Below, piece by piece: positions 1 through 9,924 of a stretch of DNA of 45,652 nucleotides. A program made the position numbers and the translations under genes. Source of the stretch: WJLG01 sp964602485 (GTDB lineage Bacteria; Patescibacteriota; Patescibacteriia; Patescibacteriales; WJLG01); contig CAZRQU010000007.1 in assembly GCA_964602485.1 (NCBI GenBank), positions 1-45,652 on the forward strand, in the 5' to 3' direction. Numbering within the stretch: the first letter of the stretch is position 1; every line of letters begins with the position of its first letter. The notes under the pieces are model-generated. The model saw nothing but the letters and a program-made list of their open reading frames with translations, did not search any database and was not told the origin of the DNA.

Positions 1-120
1 ACAGGTTACTTTAAAGATGACAAACCTGAATACCCCATACTGAATACTGAATACTGTATACTGTATACTGTATACTGTATACCAATTACCAATTACAAAT
101 ATCTTTGGTGTCTTCTCTGA
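1..120. repeat. AT-rich intergenic short tandem repeats
   Basis: No gene is visible. Positions 36-82 hold tandem words of the type ACTGAATACTGTATACTGTAT, followed by the AATTACCAATTACAAAT word family seen in most long intergenic gaps of this window. Identical word families recur near 11340-11380 and 29265-29290. Confidence 0.7.
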
Positions 121-134
121 TATTATGTTATAAT
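105..134 (+). promoter_or_regulatory. promoter of the TSP3/giant-protein operon
   Basis: A -10 TATAAT at 129-134 is preceded by TG (ATGTTATAAT, extended -10). A possible -35 TTGGTG lies at 105-110, with an 18-nt spacer. The sequence downstream, ACAAAGTGGATAA, recurs after the promoter at 11823, suggesting the two envelope operons share a promoter and leader design. Confidence 0.6.
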
Positions 135-180
135 ATAAACAAAGTGGATAAGTGCGCTTGTGGTTTTAATATAGTATATT

Positions 181-202
181 CCCGCAACATCAAATAAGCG
201 GG
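181..202 (+). promoter_or_regulatory. leader hairpin
   Basis: CCCGC at 181-185 pairs with GCGGG at 198-202 in the leader of the first operon. A run of seven T occurs further down (213-219), so this could be a leaky terminator or simply a leader stem. The function is unproven. Confidence 0.35.
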
Positions 203-231
203 AAAGGACTCGTTTTTTTAGTTTCAAGTCA

Positions 232-927
232 ATGACAGCTTCGGTAAAAAAGAAGAAAAAAACAAGTAAGATCAATAAGGCAGCCATTATCGGCTTGTCT
301 ATTTTAAGTGTTGTTGTCTTGTTTGTTTGGTCCAGTAATTTTAAAAATAATCTTAATAAGCATTTTGAGCCTGAAACAGGCGCGGACAGCGGCTATCAGC
401 AGTCGCTTTCCTCATCCGAGTGCCCAGGAGGAAGTTGTCCCAATGCTCAGGAGGCCAATCCGAATTTTAGAGATACTGACAAGGATGGATTGTCTGACGC
501 TGACGAATTGGAGATCTACGGAACATCCCCTTATCTTCAGGACACGGATTCGGATGGGATAAATGATAAGACCGAACTTGAGGCCGGCACCAATCCTGCT
601 TGTTTGGGCGAAAATTGCGGTATCGGCAATCCTATAACCGATGAGAAGATGAAAATAGAGGAAGCAGAAGTAGCTGAAGAAATGGAAGAGGAGTTTGACA
701 CTGAAACTCTTGAAGGATCTATAAGATCAATGAGTTTAGAAGTGAATGAAGGACAGGTGAGCGAGGTTGAGCTTATGAACATTTTGCAGGGCAAGGGAGA
801 TGTGGATCTTTTGCGAAAAGCCCTTATTTCTTCCGGTATGGATAAAAATCTCTTGGATCAGATAGGTGATAAGGCCTTGATGGAAAGTTATCAAAGGCAA
901 TTGGAGAATTATTCAGAGGATCAATAG
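232..927 (+). CDS. membrane-anchored protein with calcium-binding TSP3-type repeats
   Basis: A 231-residue protein. A Lys-rich N-terminus is followed by one transmembrane helix (about residues 17-33), so most of the chain should lie outside the membrane. Residues about 80-120 carry two Asp-rich repeats (DTDKDGLSDADELE and DTDSDGINDKTELEAGTNP). These match thrombospondin type-3/EF-hand-like calcium loops common in surface proteins of uncultured bacteria. The C-terminal half is acidic and helical with no recognised domain. It is the first gene after the promoter at 129 and ends 21 nt before the giant secreted protein, so the two are probably co-transcribed. The role is inferred to be structural or adhesive; there is no catalytic signature. 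Confidence 0.75.
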   Translation: MTASVKKKKKTSKINKAAIIGLSILSVVVLFVWSSNFKNNLNKHFEPETGADSGYQQSLSSSECPGGSCPNAQEANPNFRDTDKDGLSDADELEIYGTSPYLQDTDSDGINDKTELEAGTNPACLGENCGIGNPITDEKMKIEEAEVAEEMEEEFDTETLEGSIRSMSLEVNEGQVSEVELMNILQGKGDVDLLRKALISSGMDKNLLDQIGDKALMESYQRQLENYSEDQ

Positions 928-948
928 AGTAATAATAATTTTCAATAT

Positions 949-3900
949 ATGTTTTTCAAAAATAAAAATATTTTCCGGTCCATAGTAGTTGTTTTTTTGA
1001 TATCTTTTTTTATTTTCTTAGCACCAGTAAATAAAGCATCCGCTCAAATAACGGTCGTTGGAGATGTTGTGCAAACACTCGATACTGTTTATCAGAAAGT
1101 TATGAATGTTTTAAAGAAGGTAATGGGGAAAGCTGGAAGTAGCGCCTTACAGTCCGCGGTAAGAAGCGCTGTTAACACCATGGCTTATGATACGGCCACC
1201 TGGATAGCTTCCGGAGATTACGGGCAAAAACCGCTTTTTCTAAAAGAAGATTGGGAAAGTTATCTTTATGATACTGGCATGAGCGCCGCTGCTGACATGA
1301 TAGAAAATGGGTTTGGCACTGAAGGTAATTGGACTAAGTTTATGGATGAGTATGATATAAATGTTTGTGAGCCAGAAGCAGCTTTGAAGGTGAATATTGG
1401 TTTGGGTTTGGTAAAACAAGAACGGCCTGATCTTAAAAAACCGCGTTGTGATTTTGACAAAGTGCTTGAATCCTATAAAAGCTTCAAGAAACCGCCCAAG
1501 GACTACCTAAGGCAGTTGACCGATAATATGAGCCCTTATTCCAGCGATCTGGGAATAGCGCTTACTCTTAATTCCAAAGTTTTGGAGGTTAAAGACACTA
1601 AACTTAAGGCAACAGCTGATGAGCTAAGCTCTAAAGAGGGCTGGTTGGATATAAGGAACATAGCCGGAGAGGCAAAAACAACACCTAAAAAAGGAGCAAG
1701 AGAGGACGAGAAAGCGTCTGATCAAATGGCGGAAAGTACCGATGTAAAACCTTCTGGTAGCATATTGGTTGATGCTGCCAATGTTTTCTTGAATCAATTG
1801 GCAGCTCAAGGGTTTGAAACTCTTATGAAAACCTTGGGCGAAGATACTCCCAGCGACGACGCTAAATTGACCTATGGCGGATTGCTTGACGCGGAAGAGG
1901 GGCCTTTGGTGCCCGGTGTTTCCGGAGCCAAAATGAAGCTAAAAAGCATCGTAGAGCCGAAATTCGATGTCCGTGGTGATTACAATGTTTTGGCTGAATT
2001 ATCATCTTGCCCAGAAAGTGAATTATTAGGAGTAGGGCCGACCAGCTGTGTGATAGATGAGAAATTCAGGCAAGCCATAGAAGATAGAAAAACAGTAGCT
2101 GAGGCCTTAGATGAAGGGCTTTTGAAAGGGCAGGCCTCCTTTGCCTTCAAAGCAGGCGGTGTCAGTCCGGTGGAACCGAAATATAACGAGGGCTATCCTT
2201 ACCGCTCACTTTTGATACTTAGAAAATTCAGGATAATCCCGGTTACTTGGGAATTATTAGCTGAGTACATTCAAGCTAATTCCGGTATCAGGAATCATGC
2301 CAAATTGGACGACCTGGTGGCCTGTTATGACCCGAACGATTCTTTTACCGGTTATAACGATGATGGTAATAATGAGTGGTGCGAAGGCTTTATAGATCCT
2401 CGCTGGGTTCTCAAAGCACCGCAGAATTATTGCGCCAAAGAAGGGTATGGTCCGCAGATAGTTTTTGAAGAGGTTGTTGAACAGGGGGAAAATGAATACG
2501 GCGAGAAGATGCCTTCGGAATTGATGGTTTCCAGATTGGATAATTATTGTGCTGACGAACAGAGTTGTATAAAAGAGAATGATGACGGTTCTTGCGAATA
2601 TTTCGGCTATTGTACCGAAGAAAGGCGCAAATGGGCCTTTTCCGGAGATTCTTGCGAGCCGGTCTATAACACTTGTCAGACCTTCAAGAGCGAGGAAGGG
2701 GACAAGATATCTTATTTGAAGAATACTATTGATTATTGTTCAAGCGATAATTACGGCTGTGAAAAATATTCAGTCGGCGACGGTTCTGCCTTTGACACTG
2801 ACACCGGTGCCGTGGATTGGGGTGGATCCAGTCGTTATATATATCTTAATAAAGAAACAGAACCTTGCGATAGTTCTTCCGAGTCCTGCAATCAGTATAT
2901 CAGGATAAGTCCCGGTTTGGGCGCCAACTTGATATACGACGGCAGTTTTGAGCAGAATTCAAGCTATATGGATTGGGAATCCGCCTCAGAAAGATCCATA
3001 GTCAGAGATGTTGGCGGCCGTTATGGTAATGTTTTAAAAGTGGAAAGCGATAGCTCCGGAGACGGTTTGAACTCTTATGACCGATCCGGGGCCGGCAGTT
3101 CCATAATGCCGGAAGGTTTTGTGATGGAGCCGGAAGTTTCTTATACCTTGAGTGCCGATATTTATGTGGAGAACGGTGGAGATGAGGTGATCCTGGCGAT
3201 CGGTCGGGAAGGCGAATATTGGGAAGAGAGTCGGGTAGGCGGTACTGGCCAGTGGGTCAATAGTTCCGTAACTATTAGGAATAATGATGAGATCTTGGCT
3301 AATGAATGGAGGGTATATGTCCGGGACGACAACACTGATTTCTATATAGACAACCTTAAATTTGAGGTCGGCGCTCAAGCCAGTGGATATTCCGATTACC
3401 TTTCTGATAATAATTTGATATATGAAAAGGTTATACCGAATTACTTGGAAGATGAATGTTATGAGGATGCTGTGGTCGGCAATTATAGCTTAAAAGACGA
3501 CGCTCCTTTGGAATGCCGGGAATTCGCCCGCAAGTGCAACCGGGACGAAGCCGGCTGTGAGATATTTACTGATATGTCCGATGGCACTGTTATCCCGGCC
3601 AAGGTTGGCGACAGCGACTACTGCGTGAGCGAGTGCGTCGGTTATGATAATTATATCCAGGATCCGACCAGCTTCATATCGTACCATGATGAATATCTGA
3701 TCCCGGAAACGGCTCGCGAATGTGGCGCCGAGAGTGTCGGTTGCGAGGAATTCACCGACCTGGATGAATCTGGACAAGGAGCGGAAAAAAAGGTCTATTA
3801 TTCATATTTAAGACAATGTATAAAGCCGAATGCCGGTAATTGTGCTCCGTTCTATTCTTGGCAGGGTGATGAGGATGAAGGCCAGCAATTGGTCACTTAT

Positions 3901-6900
3901 CAATTGGAAGTGGCGGATAGTGGCTCCGGTCCTAAGGTCACCAGCGACGATAGTAGTGAATGTAGCGCTGATATTTACGACCTTCCGCCTACGGATCCGC
4001 GCTACAATCCTGACTGTCGGGAGTTCTATGATCGTTCAGGTGTGGTGTATTATCACTTGTATAGCCGAACTATCAGCTGTACTGATAATTGCCACCCGCT
4101 TCGTTTGACCAGAAAGAATGTGGATCAGGATGTCACTCGATCATCTGATTGCTCCGGCACCTGGGATAATAACAACAATGAATGTTATATCTGCTCTAAC
4201 GGAGGCGATTGGTCTGACCAGCATAATTCTTGTATATATCAAGCCGTGTTAGAAGAGAGTCGGGAATGCTCGGCTGATGCCAATGGCTGTAAAGAATATA
4301 ATGGCAACCAGGGAGGTAATACTAGAATAATGTTCGTTGACTCCTTTGAGTCAGGTGATAACGGCTGGAGCGGAGGCAGTACTAATCTTACTTCAGTGGT
4401 GGCCGGACAGCAGGCTTATAGGTTCTCGGGAAACGAGATAGAAAATACTGTCGGTTTGACCGTGGACGGCGGTTCTGGCTATGTGCTTTCCTTTTTGGCC
4501 AAAGGCATTTCCGGAGGCAGTGTCCTAAGCGCTCGCTTTGATAATGACGCCGGAGATGAGACTTATTTCAAGGATGTGGAAGTGGATGATCGGGAATGGC
4601 AGATATATACCACCTCGATAGCCAGCGCCCAAGGAGCCAGGATAGACCACACCATAACCAGCGATGAGAAGTTGGTCATAAGCGGTGAAGCCGGAGTGTT
4701 GATAGATGATATAAAGTTGACCAAGATATTGGACAGGTATTATCTTGTCCAGGATTCATGGAACACGCCGACTGTTTGCGATACTGATGTCAACGGCAAT
4801 CCTTATCCTTATTATATGGCCGGCTGCAGCGAGTATTCCGATAGGTTCAGTAATATACATTACCTTCATAGTTTTACCCAGCTTTGCCAAGAGTCGGCGG
4901 CCGGTTGTGAAGCGGTCATAGATACCGCCAATTACAGCGACCCCGGGGAACTTAGGCATTTTTCCGGAAGCGAGCCGGATGCTGAAGAAGATCAAGTATC
5001 TTATGTGGTTTATGATCCGGATATGGCCTGCAATCCGGCTGATAAGGGTTGCCAGCGCTTGGGCCAGGCCTATACTTACGAGAATAGTTCAGTCTATAAG
5101 GATTCTTATCTTAAGAACGATCCGGATAAATACGAGACCATCGCCTGTTCTCCGAACGGGGTTGGTTGCGATCGTTGGAACACTAATGAAGGCGAGTTCT
5201 ATTTCAAAGATCCTGGCAATATGGTTTGCGAATATAAGCAAAAAGAAGACGGAAGCGGCTGGGCTTGGTTCAAGAAGAAGGTTAAGAGATGTTTGGCTGA
5301 TGGAGATGATGAATTTGGAAAAGGTAGGGTGTGTTTGGTCGACCAGGATTGCGGTATAGATGACGGCTCGGCCGGCAATAGGGACAAGAACGGTGATACT
5401 TTTGTTGATTGCGTAATAGAAGAAACAGCCGACCTTTGTCCGGTGGATAATTTCAAGACCATCGGTTTTGGCGGAGCGGGCAACGAGGTTTACCAGCCGG
5501 CTTCCTCTACGGATAATGTTTGGGTCGGCCTGTGTCCGGCTTCTGAATCCGGCTGTACCGAATACATAGACGCTACCAGTGATTTTAACCAGAACCTTGT
5601 CAGGAACCCTGACTTCAGCCAGGATATCAATAATGATAGAGAGGCTGATTCCTGGACAGAATCCTCCGGTGTCTATAATCAGGATATTAGTTTGGAAGGC
5701 AACACCTTGTATGTATTGGACCTAGACACTCCTGAAGAAGAAAATCAAGATAGTTGGGTGCGTTTAGGCTTGGCTGACGGTGATGTTATAAAGCCGATCT
5801 ATATCCTGAATGGCCGGGAAGGCAAGACCAACAACACCTTTAAAGATTCAGCATCTTTGGAATATGAAGGCCAAGAATATGTAAGTGTTGGCGCCGGTAG
5901 TTCTTTTGCTCCAACGTCCGCAATATCGGAAAACGGCGGTACTGTCCTTTTTTACCTAAGTAAGAACTGGAAGGATAAGATATATGTAAACGAAGGTGAT
6001 ATGGATAATGGTAATAGGGTTTCTTTGAAAAAGGCTATTGTTGATTATCAGATAATAGACGATGTTGACAAAAGTTCCTGTGCCGGGCAGCTTGACCCTT
6101 TGAACGGTTGCGTGCTTTTCAATGAAAGGGCCCATAATGGTTCCGAGGGCTTGTCTACTTTGCAATATGAGGCCGAGGCCAGTTATGGCTCCGTTGATGA
6201 GAACACTCAGGGGTGCGATAAGACTTGCGATACTTGCCCTGATGATTGTTATAATAATGCCAATCAGATAATCAAAGTACGGCCAGATAGGGTTTGTAGC
6301 GAGTGGCTGGCTTGTAAGAGTTATATAAAAGACGAGAATGGTCAGAATGTCTGTTTCGATATCGGCGCCTGCGACCGCTTGGATGAACTGGGAGAATGCG
6401 CCAACTTTAAGATAGCTTCTTCCAGCCCGCAAAGGAATGAATATACCAGCGACGCCGCAGGCAAGGCATTGTCCCAACTGGTCAATAGGACCGGTTATTC
6501 CAAGGCCGGCTATGAGGACTATTATGAGGATTTCAAGAGACAGCCCAACGATCTGTTCGACCTTGGCCAAATGGGCCAAATGGGCCATCAGGCCATAGTC
6601 CCTAATGGTGATTTTGAACTTTTTGATTCATTGTTAGCTTCCGAAACTACCAGCACGCCGGCCGGTTTGCCTTCCAGCTGGGAGCCGTACGGATCAGGCG
6701 TTTCCACCACTTCCTTGTTCACGGTCATAGCCGATCCGGTCACCGCCCAGAAAAAAGGACTTGAATACCCCGTAGTGGGCAAGGCTTTCCTTAAGTATAA
6801 TGCCGGCGTTAGGGATGCTTGGCCGGTTTCTACCAACATAGATGTGCGGGATTGTGGCGATGACGAAACTTGCGCTTATTACTTGAGTTTCTATATAAAC

Positions 6901-9375
6901 ACCGAAGACCTCAAAGGCGGATCCGGCGCTCAGGCCGAGATATCCATAATAGACGGCGATACCAACCAAGTACTGATGAATGGCGGACAACCGGAAGTGG
7001 TAAGCGTCCCGGCTGGTCAGAATTGGCAGGTCAAGGTCAATCATTTCCAGCCTCAAAGCCGGACCATTAAGATACTTTTGGGCGCTTCGACCGATTCTTC
7101 CGGGGTGGTCTATATAGATGATGTCCGCTTGGATCCGGTGTTGTATGTGAAAGACGATCCTTATTGGGATATAAGGCAGACTTGCAAGCTCTATCCGGAC
7201 GATGATTCATTGGCTTGCGAGTATATAGAGGATTCCGGTATCTATAAGAAAGGCGAATACGGCTATTGTCTAGAATACGACCGCTATCCCGGCGATCCGG
7301 ACGCCTGCTTGCTCTGGTGGCCCATAGATAAGGTCAAAGGAAGCGGTCTAAGCGAGAATCTGGACCAGGGTTATAATAGTGAAGGACCTTTGTATTACTG
7401 TGTGGAAGGCCCGACAGAGCAGGAGATCAGGCCATACATAGATGCTTCTAGCGTGGCTTATATGGTGGACGAAAAAATGAGAATAAAAGACGCAGACGGC
7501 ACCTATATAACTGGAGGGGATGATGGTTGGTTAGGATGGGAAGCTAGCGGTTGTTCTGACCTTACCTGTATTCCTAATTTTGCTAGTTCTAGCGATAGTT
7601 GTAAAAGATTGATATGTGGGTCAATTGCTGATACTCCAGAGTGTAGGACTGATATTACTGATGAAGACTTATATTTTGATGTAGGATGCACTAGGTCCGG
7701 AAGTAATTATCAATGTAGTGAAGTATGTATAAATGGTGAAAGAACCACGCAGAGAGGAAATTTATGGAATTCTCCTTCTAACCATCGTTTAAATCCGGGT
7801 TCTTCAAGAGTTGATGTTAATAGGGGTAGGATATATTTAGATTATGGAGAAACAGGATTCACGATTGAATTTAAAGGTAGCCATACCGGAGGCGTTTGTT
7901 TTTTGCAGATGGTTGGCAATTTTAAGTATTATAATGATGATTACGGCAACCATCAGACTGGACATTTTAATCTAAGTGGAGATGGTGATTCTGGGGCAAA
8001 CACAACTGATATGGTTGAAATTACACTCGGGGGAGGATTAAGGGCATTTACATGTGAGTTAAGAACTGGTGTGGCCGGTATAGGTGATTGGGGTTTTGAG
8101 CCAGAATTTAATGTTGGTCCTGATTGTGGAGATGATGATTGTGAAATAGGCGATGAACCGTATAAATGGATAGTAAGTTCAGACGAGCAAGGAGATGCTG
8201 GTCAAGATGATTGTAGAGAGGGGAAATTACCTGGTGGTAGTACTAATATAACTTTGAAATTTTTAGTTCCTGAATTGTATCCTTGTGATACAATAGCTCG
8301 GGTTTCCACTATAGATAATGACAATAAGGCCTGGGTGGAAAGATTGGCTGATGGCAGTGATTATGAATTTGATTGCAACACTTCTATCCCCGGATTTGCT
8401 CAAGAATGCTTTACCGGTGATGGAGAAGGTGGTATATGCTCCGTAGGCTATGATACTTGGACAGCTACAGCTACTTTGGAAACCGATGATAAACCCTTCG
8501 GGTCTCTTGTCCCGCCTGATCCATCCGGTGAGTCAAGTATTAATTTCGCAAATGATCCACGCTTGTGGGCTGATGTTTTAGCAGAAGGAGGAGGACCTAT
8601 TATCTACAGAGAAGACAACGCCAGAATGGGGCAATTGCACACCTCTTCCTCATTGCAAGGTATATTCACCCAGAGTTATGGGACTTGGGCCTGGGATCAT
8701 GGGCAAAGATCCTATGTGTCCACCTCGGTCGGCGGTTGGGATGCGCCGGAGAATCAATGCTCTAGTAATATAAGAGGAGAAGATGATATATGTGGGGTTA
8801 GGCCGGATGTGGTCACCTTTGACAGCGACGGCCGCCCGGCTACTGAGATAAAGGTCAATGGCAATAAGAACGCAGATATCATCGGTAGCGGATTCGTCAA
8901 TTTGACCTTCAACTCTATCATAGACCCCCAGCAAGCTCCTTTGACCGGTTATGATATAGACTGGGGCGACGGCGAGACCCTGCCGGTAAGCACAGGCGGG
9001 ATCAAAAGCAAACCGGACCCAAGCGATCCGCATTCGGTTTTTCATTTTTACAGCTACAAGCAACTGGTCAATATGCAAGATAACTTACCTACCATAACTT
9101 GCAGTGATGCAGGAGGCCAAGGCCGACCTTATTGTGAGGTTATCCCTCGGGTCAAGCTGCGGGATAACTGGGGCTGGTGTTCCGAAGGTATGAATAATGT
9201 GCCATGTCCGACTATAGCCAATGCTTATTGCGCTGCCGCAGATCCGGCTAAGACAGTTAATACTTCATATGTTTGTATGGTAAATGGGCTTAATTCGGAG
9301 TGTTCAGCTGAATATCCGATCTGTATGGATGGCTGGGAAGAGCTGGACGGCAAGATAACGGTTTATATGGAATGA
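949..9375 (+). CDS. giant secreted Cys-rich multidomain surface protein
   Basis: A 2808-residue protein with an N-terminal signal peptide (residues 1-32, ending NKASA). From about residue 530 it has a recurring motif, C-x(5)-GC followed by an aromatic within three residues. Examples are CNRDEAGCEIF, CGAESVGCEEF, CSADANGCKEY and CPASESGCTEY (near residues 600, 860, 925, 1105, 1310, 1360, 1400 and 1527). Between these sit jelly-roll carbohydrate-binding-like modules. Each starts with a GSFE/GDFE-type strand and ends with a [YL]IDD/YIDN strand (about residues 660-810, 1125-1265 and 1880-2075; a weaker one near 1545). A PKD-like DWGDG motif lies near 2670. Dozens of Cys imply extensive disulfides outside the cytoplasm. 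It lies upstream of the T4SS-like genes and could be a host-contact adhesin; that role is inference. No membrane anchor is seen at the C-terminus. Confidence 0.8.
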   Translation: MFFKNKNIFRSIVVVFLISFFIFLAPVNKASAQITVVGDVVQTLDTVYQKVMNVLKKVMGKAGSSALQSAVRSAVNTMAYDTATWIASGDYGQKPLFLKEDWESYLYDTGMSAAADMIENGFGTEGNWTKFMDEYDINVCEPEAALKVNIGLGLVKQERPDLKKPRCDFDKVLESYKSFKKPPKDYLRQLTDNMSPYSSDLGIALTLNSKVLEVKDTKLKATADELSSKEGWLDIRNIAGEAKTTPKKGAREDEKASDQMAESTDVKPSGSILVDAANVFLNQLAAQGFETLMKTLGEDTPSDDAKLTYGGLLDAEEGPLVPGVSGAKMKLKSIVEPKFDVRGDYNVLAELSSCPESELLGVGPTSCVIDEKFRQAIEDRKTVAEALDEGLLKGQASFAFKAGGVSPVEPKYNEGYPYRSLLILRKFRIIPVTWELLAEYIQANSGIRNHAKLDDLVACYDPNDSFTGYNDDGNNEWCEGFIDPRWVLKAPQNYCAKEGYGPQIVFEEVVEQGENEYGEKMPSELMVSRLDNYCADEQSCIKENDDGSCEYFGYCTEERRKWAFSGDSCEPVYNTCQTFKSEEGDKISYLKNTIDYCSSDNYGCEKYSVGDGSAFDTDTGAVDWGGSSRYIYLNKETEPCDSSSESCNQYIRISPGLGANLIYDGSFEQNSSYMDWESASERSIVRDVGGRYGNVLKVESDSSGDGLNSYDRSGAGSSIMPEGFVMEPEVSYTLSADIYVENGGDEVILAIGREGEYWEESRVGGTGQWVNSSVTIRNNDEILANEWRVYVRDDNTDFYIDNLKFEVGAQASGYSDYLSDNNLIYEKVIPNYLEDECYEDAVVGNYSLKDDAPLECREFARKCNRDEAGCEIFTDMSDGTVIPAKVGDSDYCVSECVGYDNYIQDPTSFISYHDEYLIPETARECGAESVGCEEFTDLDESGQGAEKKVYYSYLRQCIKPNAGNCAPFYSWQGDEDEGQQLVTYQLEVADSGSGPKVTSDDSSECSADIYDLPPTDPRYNPDCREFYDRSGVVYYHLYSRTISCTDNCHPLRLTRKNVDQDVTRSSDCSGTWDNNNNECYICSNGGDWSDQHNSCIYQAVLEESRECSADANGCKEYNGNQGGNTRIMFVDSFESGDNGWSGGSTNLTSVVAGQQAYRFSGNEIENTVGLTVDGGSGYVLSFLAKGISGGSVLSARFDNDAGDETYFKDVEVDDREWQIYTTSIASAQGARIDHTITSDEKLVISGEAGVLIDDIKLTKILDRYYLVQDSWNTPTVCDTDVNGNPYPYYMAGCSEYSDRFSNIHYLHSFTQLCQESAAGCEAVIDTANYSDPGELRHFSGSEPDAEEDQVSYVVYDPDMACNPADKGCQRLGQAYTYENSSVYKDSYLKNDPDKYETIACSPNGVGCDRWNTNEGEFYFKDPGNMVCEYKQKEDGSGWAWFKKKVKRCLADGDDEFGKGRVCLVDQDCGIDDGSAGNRDKNGDTFVDCVIEETADLCPVDNFKTIGFGGAGNEVYQPASSTDNVWVGLCPASESGCTEYIDATSDFNQNLVRNPDFSQDINNDREADSWTESSGVYNQDISLEGNTLYVLDLDTPEEENQDSWVRLGLADGDVIKPIYILNGREGKTNNTFKDSASLEYEGQEYVSVGAGSSFAPTSAISENGGTVLFYLSKNWKDKIYVNEGDMDNGNRVSLKKAIVDYQIIDDVDKSSCAGQLDPLNGCVLFNERAHNGSEGLSTLQYEAEASYGSVDENTQGCDKTCDTCPDDCYNNANQIIKVRPDRVCSEWLACKSYIKDENGQNVCFDIGACDRLDELGECANFKIASSSPQRNEYTSDAAGKALSQLVNRTGYSKAGYEDYYEDFKRQPNDLFDLGQMGQMGHQAIVPNGDFELFDSLLASETTSTPAGLPSSWEPYGSGVSTTSLFTVIADPVTAQKKGLEYPVVGKAFLKYNAGVRDAWPVSTNIDVRDCGDDETCAYYLSFYINTEDLKGGSGAQAEISIIDGDTNQVLMNGGQPEVVSVPAGQNWQVKVNHFQPQSRTIKILLGASTDSSGVVYIDDVRLDPVLYVKDDPYWDIRQTCKLYPDDDSLACEYIEDSGIYKKGEYGYCLEYDRYPGDPDACLLWWPIDKVKGSGLSENLDQGYNSEGPLYYCVEGPTEQEIRPYIDASSVAYMVDEKMRIKDADGTYITGGDDGWLGWEASGCSDLTCIPNFASSSDSCKRLICGSIADTPECRTDITDEDLYFDVGCTRSGSNYQCSEVCINGERTTQRGNLWNSPSNHRLNPGSSRVDVNRGRIYLDYGETGFTIEFKGSHTGGVCFLQMVGNFKYYNDDYGNHQTGHFNLSGDGDSGANTTDMVEITLGGGLRAFTCELRTGVAGIGDWGFEPEFNVGPDCGDDDCEIGDEPYKWIVSSDEQGDAGQDDCREGKLPGGSTNITLKFLVPELYPCDTIARVSTIDNDNKAWVERLADGSDYEFDCNTSIPGFAQECFTGDGEGGICSVGYDTWTATATLETDDKPFGSLVPPDPSGESSINFANDPRLWADVLAEGGGPIIYREDNARMGQLHTSSSLQGIFTQSYGTWAWDHGQRSYVSTSVGGWDAPENQCSSNIRGEDDICGVRPDVVTFDSDGRPATEIKVNGNKNADIIGSGFVNLTFNSIIDPQQAPLTGYDIDWGDGETLPVSTGGIKSKPDPSDPHSVFHFYSYKQLVNMQDNLPTITCSDAGGQGRPYCEVIPRVKLRDNWGWCSEGMNNVPCPTIANAYCAAADPAKTVNTSYVCMVNGLNSECSAEYPICMDGWEELDGKITVYME

Positions 9376-9379
9376 CCTT

Positions 9380-9437
9380 CGCATAACTCGTAACTCATAA
9401 CGCATAACTCGTAACTCATAACGCATAACTCGTAACA
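9380..9437. repeat. 21-bp tandem repeat, about 2.7 copies
   Basis: The unit CGCATAACTCGTAACTCATA plus A starts at 9380, 9401 and 9422; the last copy is partial. It begins immediately after the stop codon of the giant gene. Related words (GTTATGCGTTATGCG, inverted) occur at 11740-11785 and 29465-29485. Confidence 0.85.
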
Positions 9438-9444
9438 TATTAAG

Positions 9445-9473
9445 AAGCAAGGAGATATTTCCTTGCTTTTTTT
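9445..9473 (+). terminator. rho-independent terminator after the giant gene
   Basis: AAGCAAGGA (9445-9453) pairs with TCCTTGCTT (9460-9468) around a 6-nt loop, followed by a T-run to 9473. It closes the first operon. Confidence 0.85.
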
Positions 9474-9479
9474 GAGCTT

Positions 9480-9784
9480 GGAGGGTGAGTGTGTGCTCCT
9501 AAATTTTGAAATTTTTAAATAATTGAAGATTGAAGATTGAAGATTTATAACTTTACTGTTTGTCATCCTGAGGATACCGCGAAAGCGGGAGACGAAGGAT
9601 CTGTATTAGGTAATTAGTTATTGGTATTTGATATTGGTAATTTGGATTTCTCTTAGTTCCTCCCCTTACCAAGGGGAGGTCAGGAGGGGTCAATGTAATT
9701 TGTAATTTGTAATTCGCACTCTGCTATTTGTAATTCGCACTCTGCTATTTGCTATTTGTAGTTTGTTACAAGTTATGCTTGCTG
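9480..9784. repeat. intergenic block of dispersed repeat modules
   Basis: No gene is supported. From left to right it holds TTGAAGATTGAAGATTGAAG tandem words (9522-9545), a REP-like palindromic module starting TGTCATCCTGAGGA and ending GAAGGATCT (9561-9602), a CCTCCCCTTACCAAGGGGAGG palindrome module (9656-9693), and tandem AATTCGCACTCTGCTATTTG words (9711-9767). The same modules recur at 11271, 11381, 29193-29343 and 32811. Confidence 0.75.
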
Positions 9785-9812
9785 TTGACTTTTTCCAATT
9801 TTATGCTACTGT
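9785..9812 (+). promoter_or_regulatory. promoter of the propeller gene
   Basis: -35 TTGACT at 9785-9790, 16-nt spacer, -10 TACTGT at 9807-9812 preceded by TGC (extended -10). The segment TTTTATGCTA resembles the promoter at 25393-25421. A small CCCCAAAAGGGG hairpin lies in the leader near 9831. Confidence 0.6.
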
Positions 9813-9924
9813 TAAGATACTTGGAATAGTCCCCAAAAGGGGCTTGTTCATGCTCGTTAAAACAGAAAGAAGGGAAAGTTAACATAGATTCCTAAAATTT
9901 TTTCACGAAACAAAGGAGGGTACC

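Noticed and set aside
5956..6588. Long minus-strand ORF (210 codons) inside the giant gene
   Set aside because: It mirrors the plus-strand coding sequence; low complexity in Ile/Leu, no start signals, and the plus-strand protein has coherent domains there.
9363..9566. Minus-strand ORF with repeats of the type YELCVMSYELC
   Set aside because: It is produced by the 21-bp tandem repeat after the giant gene and has no RBS or family features.
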